A DNA stretch of 64,000 bases from Opisthocomus hoazin (lineage: Eukaryota > Chordata > Aves > Opisthocomiformes > Opisthocomidae). A program made the translations under genes and the position numbers. Below are positions 49,449-62,092 of this stretch, piece by piece (the first letter of the stretch is position 1; each line of letters starts with the position of its first letter). The notes beneath the pieces were generated by a model. That model was given only the letters and a program-made list of their open reading frames with translations, did no database searches and was not told the DNA's origin. Location of the stretch: the NCBI RefSeq assembly GCF_030867145.1, contig NC_134419.1, forward strand, positions 124,001-188,000, written 5' to 3'.

Positions 49449-52400
49449 GCTGAGAGCTGTTCAATGTAAAGTCGGTACTCTCACAGATTTGAAACCAAGC
49501 CTACCCTGGTGATCAAGTGTGCCTGTCTACCAGTCCTATTTTCCCCTTGGCTTACTGACTGTGATCTCGCAACTTTTACATTCCTGTTCATGTAGTGGTC
49601 TGCTTGTAACAGGATCTCTCAAGTCTACCTAGTTTCTTTAGTTAGGCCCTTAATTCAGTTTATAGACCTGTCCCTTCACCTTAGGCCAGCCTATACAGGA
49701 TTACTACAGTGGAGAAAACATTTCAGAAAATAGTAAAATGCCGGTCAGGAAGTTTCTGATGCTGATCTTTGGCATCTTTTTCTCTAGCATAAGGTCTGCT
49801 GCTTAAAACATTAGATAAACTCAAGACTTTTGCTACTTTCAGTGCACATGTTTGTAGCTTTTCTTGGAATTGCTGCTGAGTGTAGTGATTGCAACACACA
49901 TTTAAGTTGCTCTTTAAGAATTCCATCTGTCTTTTTTTTTTTTTAAACACAGAAGATAGAAACAGTAGAGAGAGATGAAGTTTCTGAAGCATTATTTCAG
50001 AGTAGTTCAAGTCTCACTGAACTTGTAGGAAAGATTTAACATGTGCCCTTTCCTGTGGAACCAACAGAGAAATTTGTCCTCTTAACTGAGCAAGTTATAA
50101 AAGATTTGCAAAGGTTATTGTAGAATACTTAGTAAATGCACACATAAACAGTGTTGGCATTAATAAAATGTGTTACTAAATATATCCGTAGTTATGGGAA
50201 GACTAGTGTCTATACTTTTAAAGTCCAAATGCTCTGGTAGTATATGCTAGTATTCACTGTTGAAAGTTCAGAGCTATGCTAATTCCAGTTAGCCGATGAA
50301 CTGATGTTTCGGAGAGACTAAAGCTTGAAGCTGTAACCCTGTAGCTGGCACTCAAGTTGCGATTGTAGCACAGTGCCTCAATGGAAGAGAATGTCTTTGT
50401 TATAGCTGTTTCCATTGCTGCTGTTACATGGATAACCATAAGTTTTTTGATCCTTAAGTTCACTCCATGACTTTTCTTTTTAAAAAATCCTGGCTGTGAA
50501 ACCACAGGAATTATGTAAGTATCTGAGTATAAAAATGTATTTGTTTATATTATTTAGTCTTTGCAGCTGTAGTGATCCTAGCTGGAAGACCATTGTACAT
50601 CAAGGAGTTGTTAATCCACATAACAGTTAACCTGAGAAGGCACTGTGCTGTACTGCACTGTGCCATGCAGCATGGGTAGCTTAGTCTCCTGGGATGTGCC
50701 ACGCGTACCCTTTGGCTGCAGGATAACCTTGTCTGGCTAATCACAGTGAAGGAGCCCGTGGGCAGCTCCCACCCTGACACCACCTGCCTGGCCTTGGCTT
50801 TGTCTGTAAGTGAAGCAGCATGTTTTCATGTGAACGTCCTTTGTTTGATGGTAGGAATGATGAATAGGGTATTTTTCTTCCAAGAAAATCCTATAGGACA
50901 TATTCCCCCCCCCCCCCAAAAAAAAAAAAAAGGCCTTAGTGGAAATTAAACACAATCTTTCAAAATATTGCACCAGGTTCTTAGAGACAAGAACTGTTTT
51001 AATTCCACATTTGTGGAATGCCTCATGCGTTAGTACCTCCAACTTAATTTCAGTTTTGAGACCTTCGTATAGTAATGTGTGGTAGCTTAGTAGACAACAG
51101 AAATGTTATTCAAAGAGGGCGGTAGCTGATGTAACATTCTAATTTTACTGAAGCACTAGTTATAACTGTCAGTGATTTTACATTAGTTTTTAAAATGTGT
51201 TACTGTGTTTTTGTAACATCTGTTTTTTGCTTTGTACTCTTCCTTGAGTTGGCAAACAGTCTGTATAATACCAATAAAAATAGTTTTGTGTTAATCACAC
51301 AAAGGGGCAGTGTGCCCACCTCCATTTTAGACAATACACTTTTTAAACACAAAAACTGAGTGAGTCTGACTGGTGTTGCTCTCGAGAAAAGAATTTACAG
51401 TTTGTTGGTGTGGTATCACACAAACCTAATGAAGCCTGTGGGAGCTGCATGGAACAAACTAAAGCAAGTCACGACACAAATCTGATCTTAGCTTAATAGA
51501 TTAAGAACTGTATCAAGTCAAGTGAAGTGAGTGAGTTATTCTGAATTTATACCATTTTATTTAGACCAGAATATGGCTGATACTACTGTAAAATTAGAAA
51601 TGGAATCAAATCCCTGAGTATGAAGGTCCTCTCAGACTTCTCTCAAAGAAGAAAAAAACTTGGTCATGTGTTAATTGAAACAAAAGTGTTAACATGCGTA
51701 ATAATGGAAATAAACAGTTGGTAGAAAGAGTGGCCAAAGGTTGGAATATGAAGAGGAATTCAGAAGCTCACAGAACTGCATTTTTTGTTGGGATACTGAT
51801 TCTGGAGTTGCTCTGAGGCAATTTTTTTTCAGTAGCCTCAGACTGTAGTAGACAGCAAAATATCATGGTTTCAGATGTGAACAAGAAATATTTAAGTTAC
51901 ATGGCCTGCAGCATGGCATTTACCATTTATTGCAATAGATGTTTCATTTCTGTCACCTTCACATGTGATTGGAAGTTTATGTCAAAATTAAGCGGGTTCT
52001 TAGAATTATTCTACCCACAAATAACTGGTTTACTGCAAAACCAACAAAAGTTCATCAAATTAAAAGTTAATTGAATCTTGAAGACTCTTTAAAGGCTTAG
52101 ACTGGTCCTCAGCTGTTTCAGTTGTCATCATCCCCTGCCTTTTACAAGCAGAAATCTACTTTCCTCTTCCTCTGTGAGAGGTACACCTTTCATGCATATT
52201 TCAGCAGCAGGCATAATTGGTTTATGTGTGCCTAGACTTTGGTGCTGTTCTTTCAGGTGCCACTCAGCCACTCGGGTGAAGTTTTTGCCTTATTTCTCCA
52301 TTGTATGGTCAGAAGTCTTATTTCTAAAACAGAATTAAGTCTCTGTGCTGCTCTGGTTACTTTCAGAATTCCTGAACACAACTGCTATGCATTTTCAGAA

Positions 52401-54558
52401 GAGAGAAGACAGAATGAAAATCAGTCTCAGGGGTTGTAAAAGCAGGCATTGATCAGACACGTAAAGACTAGAATATTGGTTGAGGAATATAATCTGGAAC
52501 TGGACTAGCAGAAGAGTTTGAATAAGGTATCTTTACTTCACAGATTTCTAGTAACTGGCCAAAGCAAAACAGCTGTCTAGTTGGGTTGATGGAGCTGCAT
52601 CCCTATGAAAATGATACACTGTTTTTTAAGATTTTAAGTTTCAGTGTTCTGGTAAGTAATGAATTTTTCTAATGCTTTGATTCTGAATGTTTTCTTCAAG
52701 ACAGCATTTTTCTATCTAAATTGATATACCAATAGCAATAGTAAACATATTCCTAATTGCATCACAAACTGGGAAATCTGCAAACCAGGTATAATTAACT
52801 GAGTCTTATACATTGAGCACATCATGTATGTTGCTGTTGACATGGAGGGGGGACTCTGAGCCAGTTCTGTGTGCTTTGAAAAGTAACTTGACATGTGCTT
52901 CTGCAGGAACAGGTTGTTTCATAGAAAGACTTTTCTCATAATGCATGGTGCTTTGTGTAGAGGATTGGAGATACGTGTCTGCAGAATATCATTGCAAGTT
53001 AGCTTGTGTTACAGGTTAAAGAATCACCATATATCTGTTTTTTCAGATATCTAGCTAATGTGAAGTTTTTCAGACTTAATCCTCTTATGTTCAAAATCAT
53101 TCAAACAATTTTCAGATCACCATTCAGATCTTTTTTATTGTAGCACATAAGAATTAAATGTAAGGAGATATTATTTTCTGCATTAGTGTAACAATATCTC
53201 ATTAATTGTGTATGTTGGAAATACTGACAAGTTCCTTTTAGGAATGAAAACTTTAACTTATGTTGGATCACTTAATTATTAACAGTTTTATTACCTAGGA
53301 ATAGAACGTGACTCAATGGATGCAGACCAACTTGGCATAGTGTGTTGTGCCTTTAGGGGTCTATAGAGACAGAAAACATCAGTAGACACAATCCCCTTCT
53401 TTTGTCCAAGAGCACATGTGGCTTTGTTTAAACTCAAGCTTTTGATTCCAGAGGAATTTTTAACGAAGATAATATAGAGAATATAGTGGAAGTCTGTTTT
53501 TTATTAATAAGCGCAAATACCTTGGAACAAGGGGTCATTTCTGACCATTTCTAACCAAGTGTAAGGGACTTATTTGCTCAGATAAATTCTTAAATTAAAT
53601 CTGCCTGTGTTACAATTTTGTGAATAGATTCACTGTTCCAGATACACAGAGCCATTGTTAACATCAGTAAGACTGCAGAACACATCCTACAGTAAACAGC
53701 AGTAGTCTCAGAAACGAAGGCAAAATAAATGAAAATGAAGCTGCCTATTAAAATACTGCATCTAATTAACATAATCTTACAGACTTCACTTGTAACTGCA
53801 TATCTAATAGTGCAAAAACAACAATGGAGAGCTGGTGCTTTTTCATTATACGAGACAGTGTGCTGTACATAGACTGCTTTCAGAAAGGCAGGTGTTCAAA
53901 ATAATGCATCTTATGTACAGTGTTATATAGACATAGATTTTAACCTCTGTTAAAGCAGCAGTAGTCATGAGTCACCAAATCTCCATCTGAAAAGTTTTCT
54001 TTATGGCATTCTTCTTTTTTTTTAAAGAATATCTCTACAAGGCGTGTGTATCTATATGGAGAATAGCCAGTGAATTAGCCAGTGTCTAATGATAAGGCTT
54101 TTTAATCTTATCTGAGAGTCACTAATTTTCTGGGCAGATCTGTTGTTCACGTAACATTGTAATTAGTGTAAAACATAACCAGCTATTTTTGTATTCAAAT
54201 AACAGTAGTAACCAAGTGCAAAAATTGGTCATGCAGTTGGGCAGCTGGACTTTCACACAAAACTGTGAGGACAAGAAACGCCCTTTGTAAAGGGAAGATA
54301 AAACTTTTTCTAGCTTTTGGGAATGCTTTGAACTATTAACATGCTTGTGATATATGAAATTGTCCAGACTAATGTAGTGTAATTTACCAGATATTGCTCT
54401 GCATACAGGATCTGTTGGTGTTTGAGCAATGTTTGGGTAATACAACCCTTCAAATCATTGTGGAGGGCGCCCTTTTAAGAGAAAATGTTTTACTAATGTT
54501 AAATATGCTTGAATTTCTGGTATGTTGTTCTTTGAGAAAAATTAGTCACCCTTTATGT
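40618..54558 (+). other. Long AT-rich non-coding stretch
   Basis: About 14 kb without a recognisable exon, RNA gene or intact mobile element. Simple tracts are present: CT/T-rich 49393-49439 and C-A run 50905-50931. Short open frames show no conserved product. It fits a long intron of the gene that starts at 31.5 kb, but this is not proven. Confidence 0.45.
49393..49439. repeat. CT/poly-T simple repeat
   Basis: A CTCTCT tract merging into an uninterrupted run of about 25 T. Confidence 0.95.
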
Positions 54559-55190
54559 AACCATCCTGCTGCGAGGGCACGGTTTGCCTTGGGGAGCTGT
54601 GAAGCGAGCCCCATAACTTGGCTGGCAGGACAGGGGCCTCACAGGCCAGGGCCTGTCCCATGGTGCCCAGGCAAGGCCGGCAGTAACGGCCTGGGGACCA
54701 GCAGCAAGCCCAGACCATCGGTGAGTCTGTGGCGAAGAGGCAGGGCTGGCATCAGGCTGGTAGCATGGCTCGGCGGGGCAGGGCGAGGGCCAGCTCTGGT
54801 GGGGTGAGCAGGTTCAAACCACTCCATTGTCTTGGGGCAGGCCGGTGGTGCCCAGGGAATGCGGGGCCAGCCAGGCGGCCAGTGTGTGGCTCACTGCCCA
54901 GGCGGCCTATGGTCTGGGCTGGGTGCCTGGCGCAGGCATGGCTGCGATGCAGCGGGAGCTGTGGCTCAGGCAGGGCTCCCATGGGAAGGGGCATTGGCCC
55001 CATCCGAGGCCTCTTGGCAATGCTGCCCCGGAGCTTCCCTCCAGAGTCAGCGGATGGAGCGCAGCCCTCAGCTGCGCCATGCCGAGGCCAGGCCGCCAGG
55101 CCTCCGAACGAGGTGTAGTGTGCTTGCAGGGCCATGGCACCTGCACTGCTCTTAGTCATGCCTGGTCCAAAAAGCTGTGCCTGAGGCATA
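54559..55190. other. Unexplained GC-rich block in AT-rich background
   Basis: About 630 bp switches abruptly to high GC with scattered CpGs and then back. Phrases such as 'tggtgcccagg' (two copies, 54661 and 54846), 'gcggccagtgtgtggctc' and 'ggcggcctatggtctgggctgg' give it a loosely repetitive look. Open frames of 129-145 codons occur on both strands, but all are composition artefacts to my eye. It could be an intragenic CpG island, a GC-rich interspersed repeat or a decayed retrocopy. I do not recognise it. Confidence 0.55.
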
Positions 55191-58100
55191 AACCTGAGTT
55201 AGGGCAGAAAACGTCTTGCTCTGTTTCCAGTTTTTCAGTCTCTTTTTAGGAAAAAGAATGGTTTTATTTCAGATATGAAATGCGGGGATGGGGTGGGAGA
55301 AATCACAAAAACGTGTTGCAACAGCTTGCCAATAAAGGTAATTAATGCAATAATGACATCCAAAGACTTGTTAAGGAGAATGAGTAAAGTTTTACTAATT
55401 CCCCGAGCTACACGGGGAGATTTTCTGGATGGTTTTCTGTTTTCTCTTGTAAGCAGCTAATGATAGCTGGGTGTGGTTTCCAGGCCAGATTCTCACTGGA
55501 GGGCTGAGTCTGGAGTTTCCAAAAGCTGTGCATTAAAGTAATAGAGACAATTTTTCCAGAGGCTTTTGTGCTACTGTGTAAAAATGTACTTTATAGATTT
55601 GTATCCCCTTTTCCCACAGAATAAAGGACTGTGGGGGTCAATATTTGTATATTCTATTGAAAAATAAGGTTGAGAGACAGTAGTTTGTTGCGTGAATCAG
55701 GATGTCTGGCTTGCAATTTTTAGAAATTATTGTAATTTCTTAATGTTATTCAAAGAATTGGAACTTCATGTGTATATTCCTGTCAGTAGATTACACCAAA
55801 GAATACTCTCATGTCATTTGTCTGGTTTTTAACTGACCAACACTACAAAGTTCTTATTCTACTTCTACTCAAATAGAAGAGAAAACATAATTTGTAATGC
55901 TACTTCCAGTACTCCATTTACATCTAAAAGCAATTTTGACTTTGCTAAATAAATTGTAACTTGAAGGTACTGTGTAGACTATAATAGTTGTTTTCTAGGG
56001 GATACTTGTTAGTATAAAAAAGTAATAGGCAATAAGAGCGAATTTTAAATCACTATTTGATCTTAGTTCTAAAGGGAATGTCTGTGAAAATCTATGAATT
56101 GTCTGCATTTTGAAGTAATTAAGCACGTAGGACCAAGCTTCCATCTCACAGAACATTACAGTCGTTATCAAAGGTCAGAGTCCACTAGAGTGCTAAATAT
56201 CTAGTGGAATAAATTTTGATAGTCCTAAAAATGTATTGTAGAGGAGTATTAATAGTCTAATTTCCCCCTAACAATAAATTACAACTTGTTCTAGAGCTGA
56301 AGGTTATCTTGCTTATTTTATGCCTTCCCTTTGATTTCAGTATCAGGCTTGTTTAGTTTGTAGTTATAGTGATGAGGTTTTTGTTGTTGTTGTCCGAAAA
56401 AACAGAAGATTATTTTCAAATTCCTATGTTCACCTGCAGGAATACAGTTCCGCCTAAAAGTGGGGTCCTTGTTGTAAAAGTGAGCTCACTGGTTGCTGAC
56501 CGTGCTCAACAGGCACGTTGCCAGAGGGCTGCTGAAATGGAAGAGTAGTACGTTTACTACGCCAGGAACAGGGTAGTACACAACAGGAAGGGAGTCTTCA
56601 AGACATGACGAGCTAAAAAAGGGAGATAAAACTGAAGCAACTGTCTAAAAAATTTTGACTTCTGAAATCTTGTTTTCAAGACACAAGCTGCATTTTAAAA
56701 TGTTTGGGGGGAGGAAAAAGGGGGAAAAAAAGAAGAAAGGACAGAACCTTATCTTACTATTTTGTCTTCTGAGAATGGTATAAGTAATCATGACTGAAAA
56801 ATTAAACATTAGTTACATTTGGAATTATAGAACAACATGAGACACATGATAACTATGTACATTTTATGTTGGACATTTTAACAACATGTTACATTGGAAT
56901 TTTTGATGTCTAATTTTCACAGAGAAAGTTAGCTCAACAGACAAACTCAGCTACCCAAAACCAGGCAACCCTTGCCCATTCTTAGTTCAAATCAGCAGCC
57001 ATTGGAAAAGGCCTGGTATACAGAGGGGGGCAGATCTTCAAAACTATGCGTTGCTGTTAAGGCTCTGATTACTGAAGTTTCAGTATGGCTTTTGTGAATT
57101 AGACACTGGTACATTCAGAAGGTTGTGGGTCTGACTGTCCTCTTGCTTGCAAAATTATTGAATGCGTTTGCATGAATAAAATAGTGGCAAATAGTTGATG
57201 TACACAAAGTCCAGAATAATCCAGCTTTTATTTCCTCCACCTGACGTTTTTGTATATGAAGAATCTGTATAATTGCTCTTCCTTTCCCAGTATAAATAGT
57301 GCAGTGGTTTAATTATTAATGGTAAATGCTGGTAGATAATACCCTCCTTCTGAGGTTACGAAAGTGTTATTTTAATGTTAGTTTAATGCTTATAGAAAAG
57401 GTCTCAGATAGTATTGTATCTGCATGCAGCATTTTACAGCGTAAGATAAACTATAAAAGGTTGCAATGATACATAATGGTATAAAACATTTGGGCTAGAG
57501 ACTCAGATAGGAGAAAAAAATCATTGGCTAGTGTCTGTCGTCCTAGATCAACTGGACTAAATCATCCTAGAAACGGAAACCTCTGGCATTTTTTGATCCT
57601 AAGTAGGAAGCATCTGATCCTTGTTTCAAAACGTGTCTTTTTTCAGTTAAAGCATCATCAAAGACTGTATTTTAGATGCTGTTTTTTCTAAAGCATGAGA
57701 GCATGTTTCAAGACCAAGCACCCTTCCTAGCTGGATTAATAAGTAAAAATGTTGGGAAAAGGAGATATTTAAAAAACAATTGCATCAACCATGACTGTAT
57801 GAGAACAGCTTGCTTTTTTTCTAGGATTCACAGACTTCTGGGCCAAATTTCACTTTGACAAAATGTCTCATAGAATCACAGAATGGTTGAGGTTGCCGAG
57901 AAGTACTCTTTGCACACACTTTGCTCCATTTCAGAAGCATCTTGGTAGCTGTGTCTTTGCTTGGAAATTTCACAGAACTTGAGGCTGCAGTTGTCCCAGA
58001 ACAAGAATAAGAAATGGAAGCTGGGAGACAAAAGAGCAGGCATTATTTCACCTCTAAAGAAGAATTTGGGGGAACAGTGAATAAGCACATTGAAATGGAA

Positions 58101-59286
58101 GCCTTAATGAAGCTGTGTAGGTGATCGAAACTACTGGCAAACTTAGTTTGATGCTTAGAGAAGTGTAAAACCTCCACTAGCTACCAGTGTTCTTGCTCGC
58201 ATGGCAGAATTGCAGTTTAGTGATCAATTAAGTTATAGCACGTGAAGTGTGTACATTTTCAATCCCCTTTGTCTGGGTGGTAGTTTGACAGTCACTATAT
58301 TTAAAAATCTGCCTAATAGCCTATGTTAGCACTAATATCAGAAGAATGTTAGGTGTGGACCTTTGAAATTTGATCATATCATGCTGGTCAAACAGATTAC
58401 AATGTTTTGTCTAATCTTAAGTGAACATGGACAATGTGTTAATTTTACAGGCACCACCTCAGGAAGAAAACATTGCACAATTCTCAGACAAACGGATAGG
58501 TGGGTGTATGATGTGTTGTCATTCACTTTGTCTTGTGGCTATGACGTGGAGAATTTCATGCTTCTTCAGATACATGACTAATTAGGAGAATGCAATAACA
58601 TTAATTTTAAAGCTTTGGATTCTTAGAGCCTAACTTAGTGCTTGGTTTTCTTACCATGGTGGAAAAAAAGGTCAGCCTTATCGATTGGACTGTCACTGAC
58701 CTCAGGATTCCCAGGCAGTTCTCTTTGTGGTATGTACATATGTAGTGCTTATGGCCTGGCCGGCGTGGGAAGCAAAAGAGTCTGTATGATGGGTAAAACT
58801 GGTGCAGAAGTATCTAGTGGTTTGGTCTTCTTGAAACCTTCTTAAGGACAGGACCCTTGCCTTGCACTGTGTTGTGGTTTTTCCCCCTCTTCATTTATCA
58901 TGTCCTTCAGTAAGACTTGTGGAGGTGATACTTGATTTGTGAGCAGTGCTGAATGCCCTCAGCTCCACTATAGTCAGTGGCAGTCATTTTTGAAACTCAG
59001 ACGGGTGGGAAACTGTGGTTTGAATATGAAGATTTGTGTCCCTACAACTGTGTAAAGGAAAAGACATTTATGTGGTGAGGTAGCCTGTTTGTCTCATCTG
59101 CCACCTCCTCTTCCCTCTTCACCTCTCATTTTTTTGCAAGTAATGAGCCAGTATCGGTAGTATAAAGTCACTGCTGGATTCGGATATCATTTGAGTTTCA
59201 ACACTTTTCCTAGTTCCTGAGCGCGCCCTGCATAACCATTGCCTCCCTTAGTAAGCCGCTTGAACATTCTGAGTGGTGACTCACCA
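55191..59286 (+). other. AT-rich non-coding stretch
   Basis: No gene recognised. A tiny CR1 tail (minus strand, about 57868-57900: atagaatcacagaatggttg) is the only element identified. Confidence 0.45.
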
Positions 59287-59324
59287 CCAGGGGGTTCCTG
59301 CAGAGCATCGATGATAACTTTCTG

Positions 59325-60063
59325 ATGCAAGTGGTGGAGGAACCAACAAGGAAAGGTGCACTGCTGGACCTTGTGTTAACAAACAAGGAGGGACTGGTGG
59401 AGGATGTGAAGGTCGGAGGTAGACTCGGCTGCAGTGACCATGAAATGGTCGAGTTCAGGATCCTGCGTGGAGGAAGCAGGCCGATAAGCAGGATCAAAAC
59501 CTTGGACCTCAGGAGGGCTGACTTTGCCCTCTTCAAGGAGCTACTGGGAGGCATCCTGTGGGCCAGGGCTCTTGAAGGCAGGGGGGTCCATGAGTGCTGG
59601 TCGCTCTTTAAATGTCACTTCCTCCATGCTCAGGAGCAGTGCATCCCCCTGAGAGAGAAATCAAGAAAAGGAGGCAGGAGACCTGCATGGTTAAACAAGG
59701 AGCTTCTAGCAGAGATCAGGGGGAAGAGAAAGGTCCATGGAATGTGGAAAGAGGGGCAGGCCACTTGGGAGGAGTACAGGAATGTGGTCAGAGCGTGCAG
59801 GGATGCGACGAGGAAGACCAAGGCCCACCTGGAATTGAAGCTGGCAAGGGATGTCAAAAACAACAAGAAGGGCTTCTTCAACTACATCAGCAGCAAAAGG
59901 AAGGCTAGGGACAATGTGGGGCTGCAGCTGAATGAGGCGGGTGTCCTGGTGACGGAGGATGCAGAGAAGGCAGAGCTACTGAATGCCTTCTTTGCTTCAG
60001 TCTTCAGTGCTAAGACTGGCCCTCAGGAATCCCAGGCCCTGGAGGTAAGAGAAGAAGCCTGCA
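59325..60063 (+). pseudogene. CR1 ORF2, endonuclease/linker part (broken)
   Basis: Encodes the C-terminal part of the endonuclease domain (LLDLVLTNKEGLVEDVKVGG, GCSDHEMVEFRIL) and the linker to the RT. The frame is lost near 60064, where 4 nt present in the other long copy are missing ('gcctgcaggatgac' against 'gcctacagagaggacgac'). Confidence 0.9.
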
Positions 60064-60076
60064 GGATGACTTTCCC

Positions 60077-61582
60077 TTGGTCGAGGAGGACTGTGTGAGG
60101 GATCACTTAAGTGATCTGGACGTCCACAAATCCATGGGCCCCGATGGAATGCACCCACGAGTGCTGAGAGAGCTGGGGGATGTCATTGCTGACCCACCCT
60201 CCATCATCTCTGAGAGGTCCTGGAGGACAGGAGAGGTGCCCGAGGACTGGAGAAAGGCCAATGTCACTCCAATCTTCAAAAAGGGCAAGAAGGAGGACCC
60301 AGGGAACTACAGGCCGGTCAGCCTCACCTCCATCCCGGGAAAGGTGATGGAGCAGCTTATCCTGGAGGCCATCATCAAGCAAGTGGAGGAAAAGAAGGTT
60401 ATCAGGAGTAGTCAGCATGGATTCACCAAGGGGAAATCATGCCTGACCAATCTAATAGCTTTCTATGATGACATGACTGGCTGGGTAGACAAAGGGAGAG
60501 CCGTGGATGTTGTCTACCTTAACTTCAGCAAGGCTTTCGACACAGTCTCCCATGATATCCTCCTAGGGAAGCTCAGGAAGTGTAGGCTGGATGAGTGGTC
60601 GATGAAGTGGATTGAGAACTGGCTGAATGGCAGAACTCAGAGGGTTGTCGTCAGCGGCGCAGAGTCTAGTTGGAGGCTGGTAACTAGTGGTGTCCCTCAG
60701 GGGTCAGTACTGGGCCCAGTCTTGTTTAACTTCTTCATCAACGACCTGGATGAAGAGTTAGAATATACTGTCAGCAAGTTTGCTGATGACACCAAACTGG
60801 GAGGTGTGGTAGACACACCGGAAGGCTGTGCTGCCATTCAGCGTGATCTTAATAGGGTGGAAAGTTGGGCAGAGAGGAACTTGATGAGGTTCAACAAAGG
60901 CAAATGCAGGGTCCTGCACCTGGGGAGGAACAACCCCATGCATCAGTACAGGCTTGGGGTGGACCTGCTGGAGAGCAGCTCTGCGGAGAGGGACCTGGGT
61001 GTCCTGGTGGACGACAGGTTAACCATGAGCCAGCAGTGTGCCCTGGCTGCCAAGAAGGCTAATGGGATCCTGGGGTGCATCAAGAAGAGTGTGGCCAGTA
61101 GGTCGAGGGAGGTTCTCCTTCCCCTCTACACTGCCCTGGTGAGGCCTCATCTGGAGTACTGTGTCCAGTTCGGGGCTCCCCAGTTCAAGAAAGATGAAGA
61201 GCTACTGGAGAGAGTCCAGCGGAGGGCTACAAGGATGGTGAGGGGACTGGAACATCTCCCCTGTGAGGAGAGGCTGAGGGAGCTGGGCTTGTTCAGCATG
61301 GAGAAGAGAAGGCTGCGAGGGGACCTAATAAATGCTTATAAATATCTGAAGGTTGGGTGTCAGGAGGATGGGGCCAAGCTCTTTCCAGTGGTGCCCAGTG
61401 ACAGGACAAGGGGCAATGGGCACAAACTGAGGCACAGGAAGTTCCGTCTGAACATGAGGAAGAACTTCTTCCCTCTGAGGGTGACGGAGCACTGGCCCAG
61501 GCTGCCCTGGGAGGCTGTGGAGTCTCCTTCCCTGGAGATATTCAAGACCCGCCTGGACAAGGTCCTGTGCAGCCTGCTGTAG
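60077..61582 (+). pseudogene. CR1 ORF2, reverse transcriptase half
   Basis: An open RT frame of about 500 codons: [76 protein letters not shown] and the catalytic [10 protein letters not shown] box. It ends [12 protein letters not shown], the normal CR1 terminus. The RT domain looks intact, but it is cut off from the endonuclease by the frameshift and 5' truncation, so the copy cannot move on its own. Confidence 0.93.
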
Positions 61583-61966
61583 GTGACCCTGCTTTGGCAG
61601 GAGGGTTGGACTAGATGACCCACAGAGGTCCCTTCCAACCCCTACCATTCTGTGATTCTGTGACTGTCCATGGACAGATAATCTGAGCATAGTCGTCAGC
61701 CAGTGATCACAATGTAATTCCAAAACACCTATTGCATAGGCTTTTGCCTTTCCAGAAAAGCAGGGAATGTAGTGGAAAGCTGGTGGAGAACTACAGGAGG
61801 AAAGGAATGTGTGGACATGGAAATTAATTGGAAGAATTGTGTGGGAGTGGTTAGAGAATGTAGAAGACAGAGCATTTCAGCTAGTGTTATTTGTTCTGCT
61901 GTTGAACTACAACTTTTTTTGCCGTGTGTTAATCTTTCTGAAAATTCCAGAGAGAGAATGAATTCA

Positions 61967-62092
61967 CGCTTGGCCTTCTGGGCTGCCAGCGCACATGGCC
62001 GGGTCATGTCCAGCTTTTCATCCATCAGTACCCCCAAGTCCTTCTCGGCAGGGCTACTCTCCATCCCTTCATCCCCCAGCCTGTATCGATAC
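61967..62092 (-). mobile_element. Short diverged CR1 internal fragment
   Basis: A 125-bp minus-strand piece encodes [20 protein letters not shown] then [14 protein letters not shown], the region between the RT core and the C-terminal domain. It lies about 300 bp from the long CR1, on the opposite strand, and belongs to an older subfamily. Confidence 0.88.

Larger units (their letters stand above)
59287..61664 (+). mobile_element. Long CR1 LINE, 5'-truncated within the endonuclease
   Basis: A 2.4-kb young CR1 copy, very similar along its whole length to the one at 20.1-22.9 kb. It begins inside the endonuclease domain ('gggttcctgcagagcatcg'), contains the full RT region and ends with the usual 'ccattctgtgattctgtga' tail. 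No clear target duplication was seen. Confidence 0.95.

Noticed and set aside
54394-55249. 129-145 codon frames in the GC-rich block
   Set aside because: They overlap on both strands with no recognisable domain, as expected from composition.
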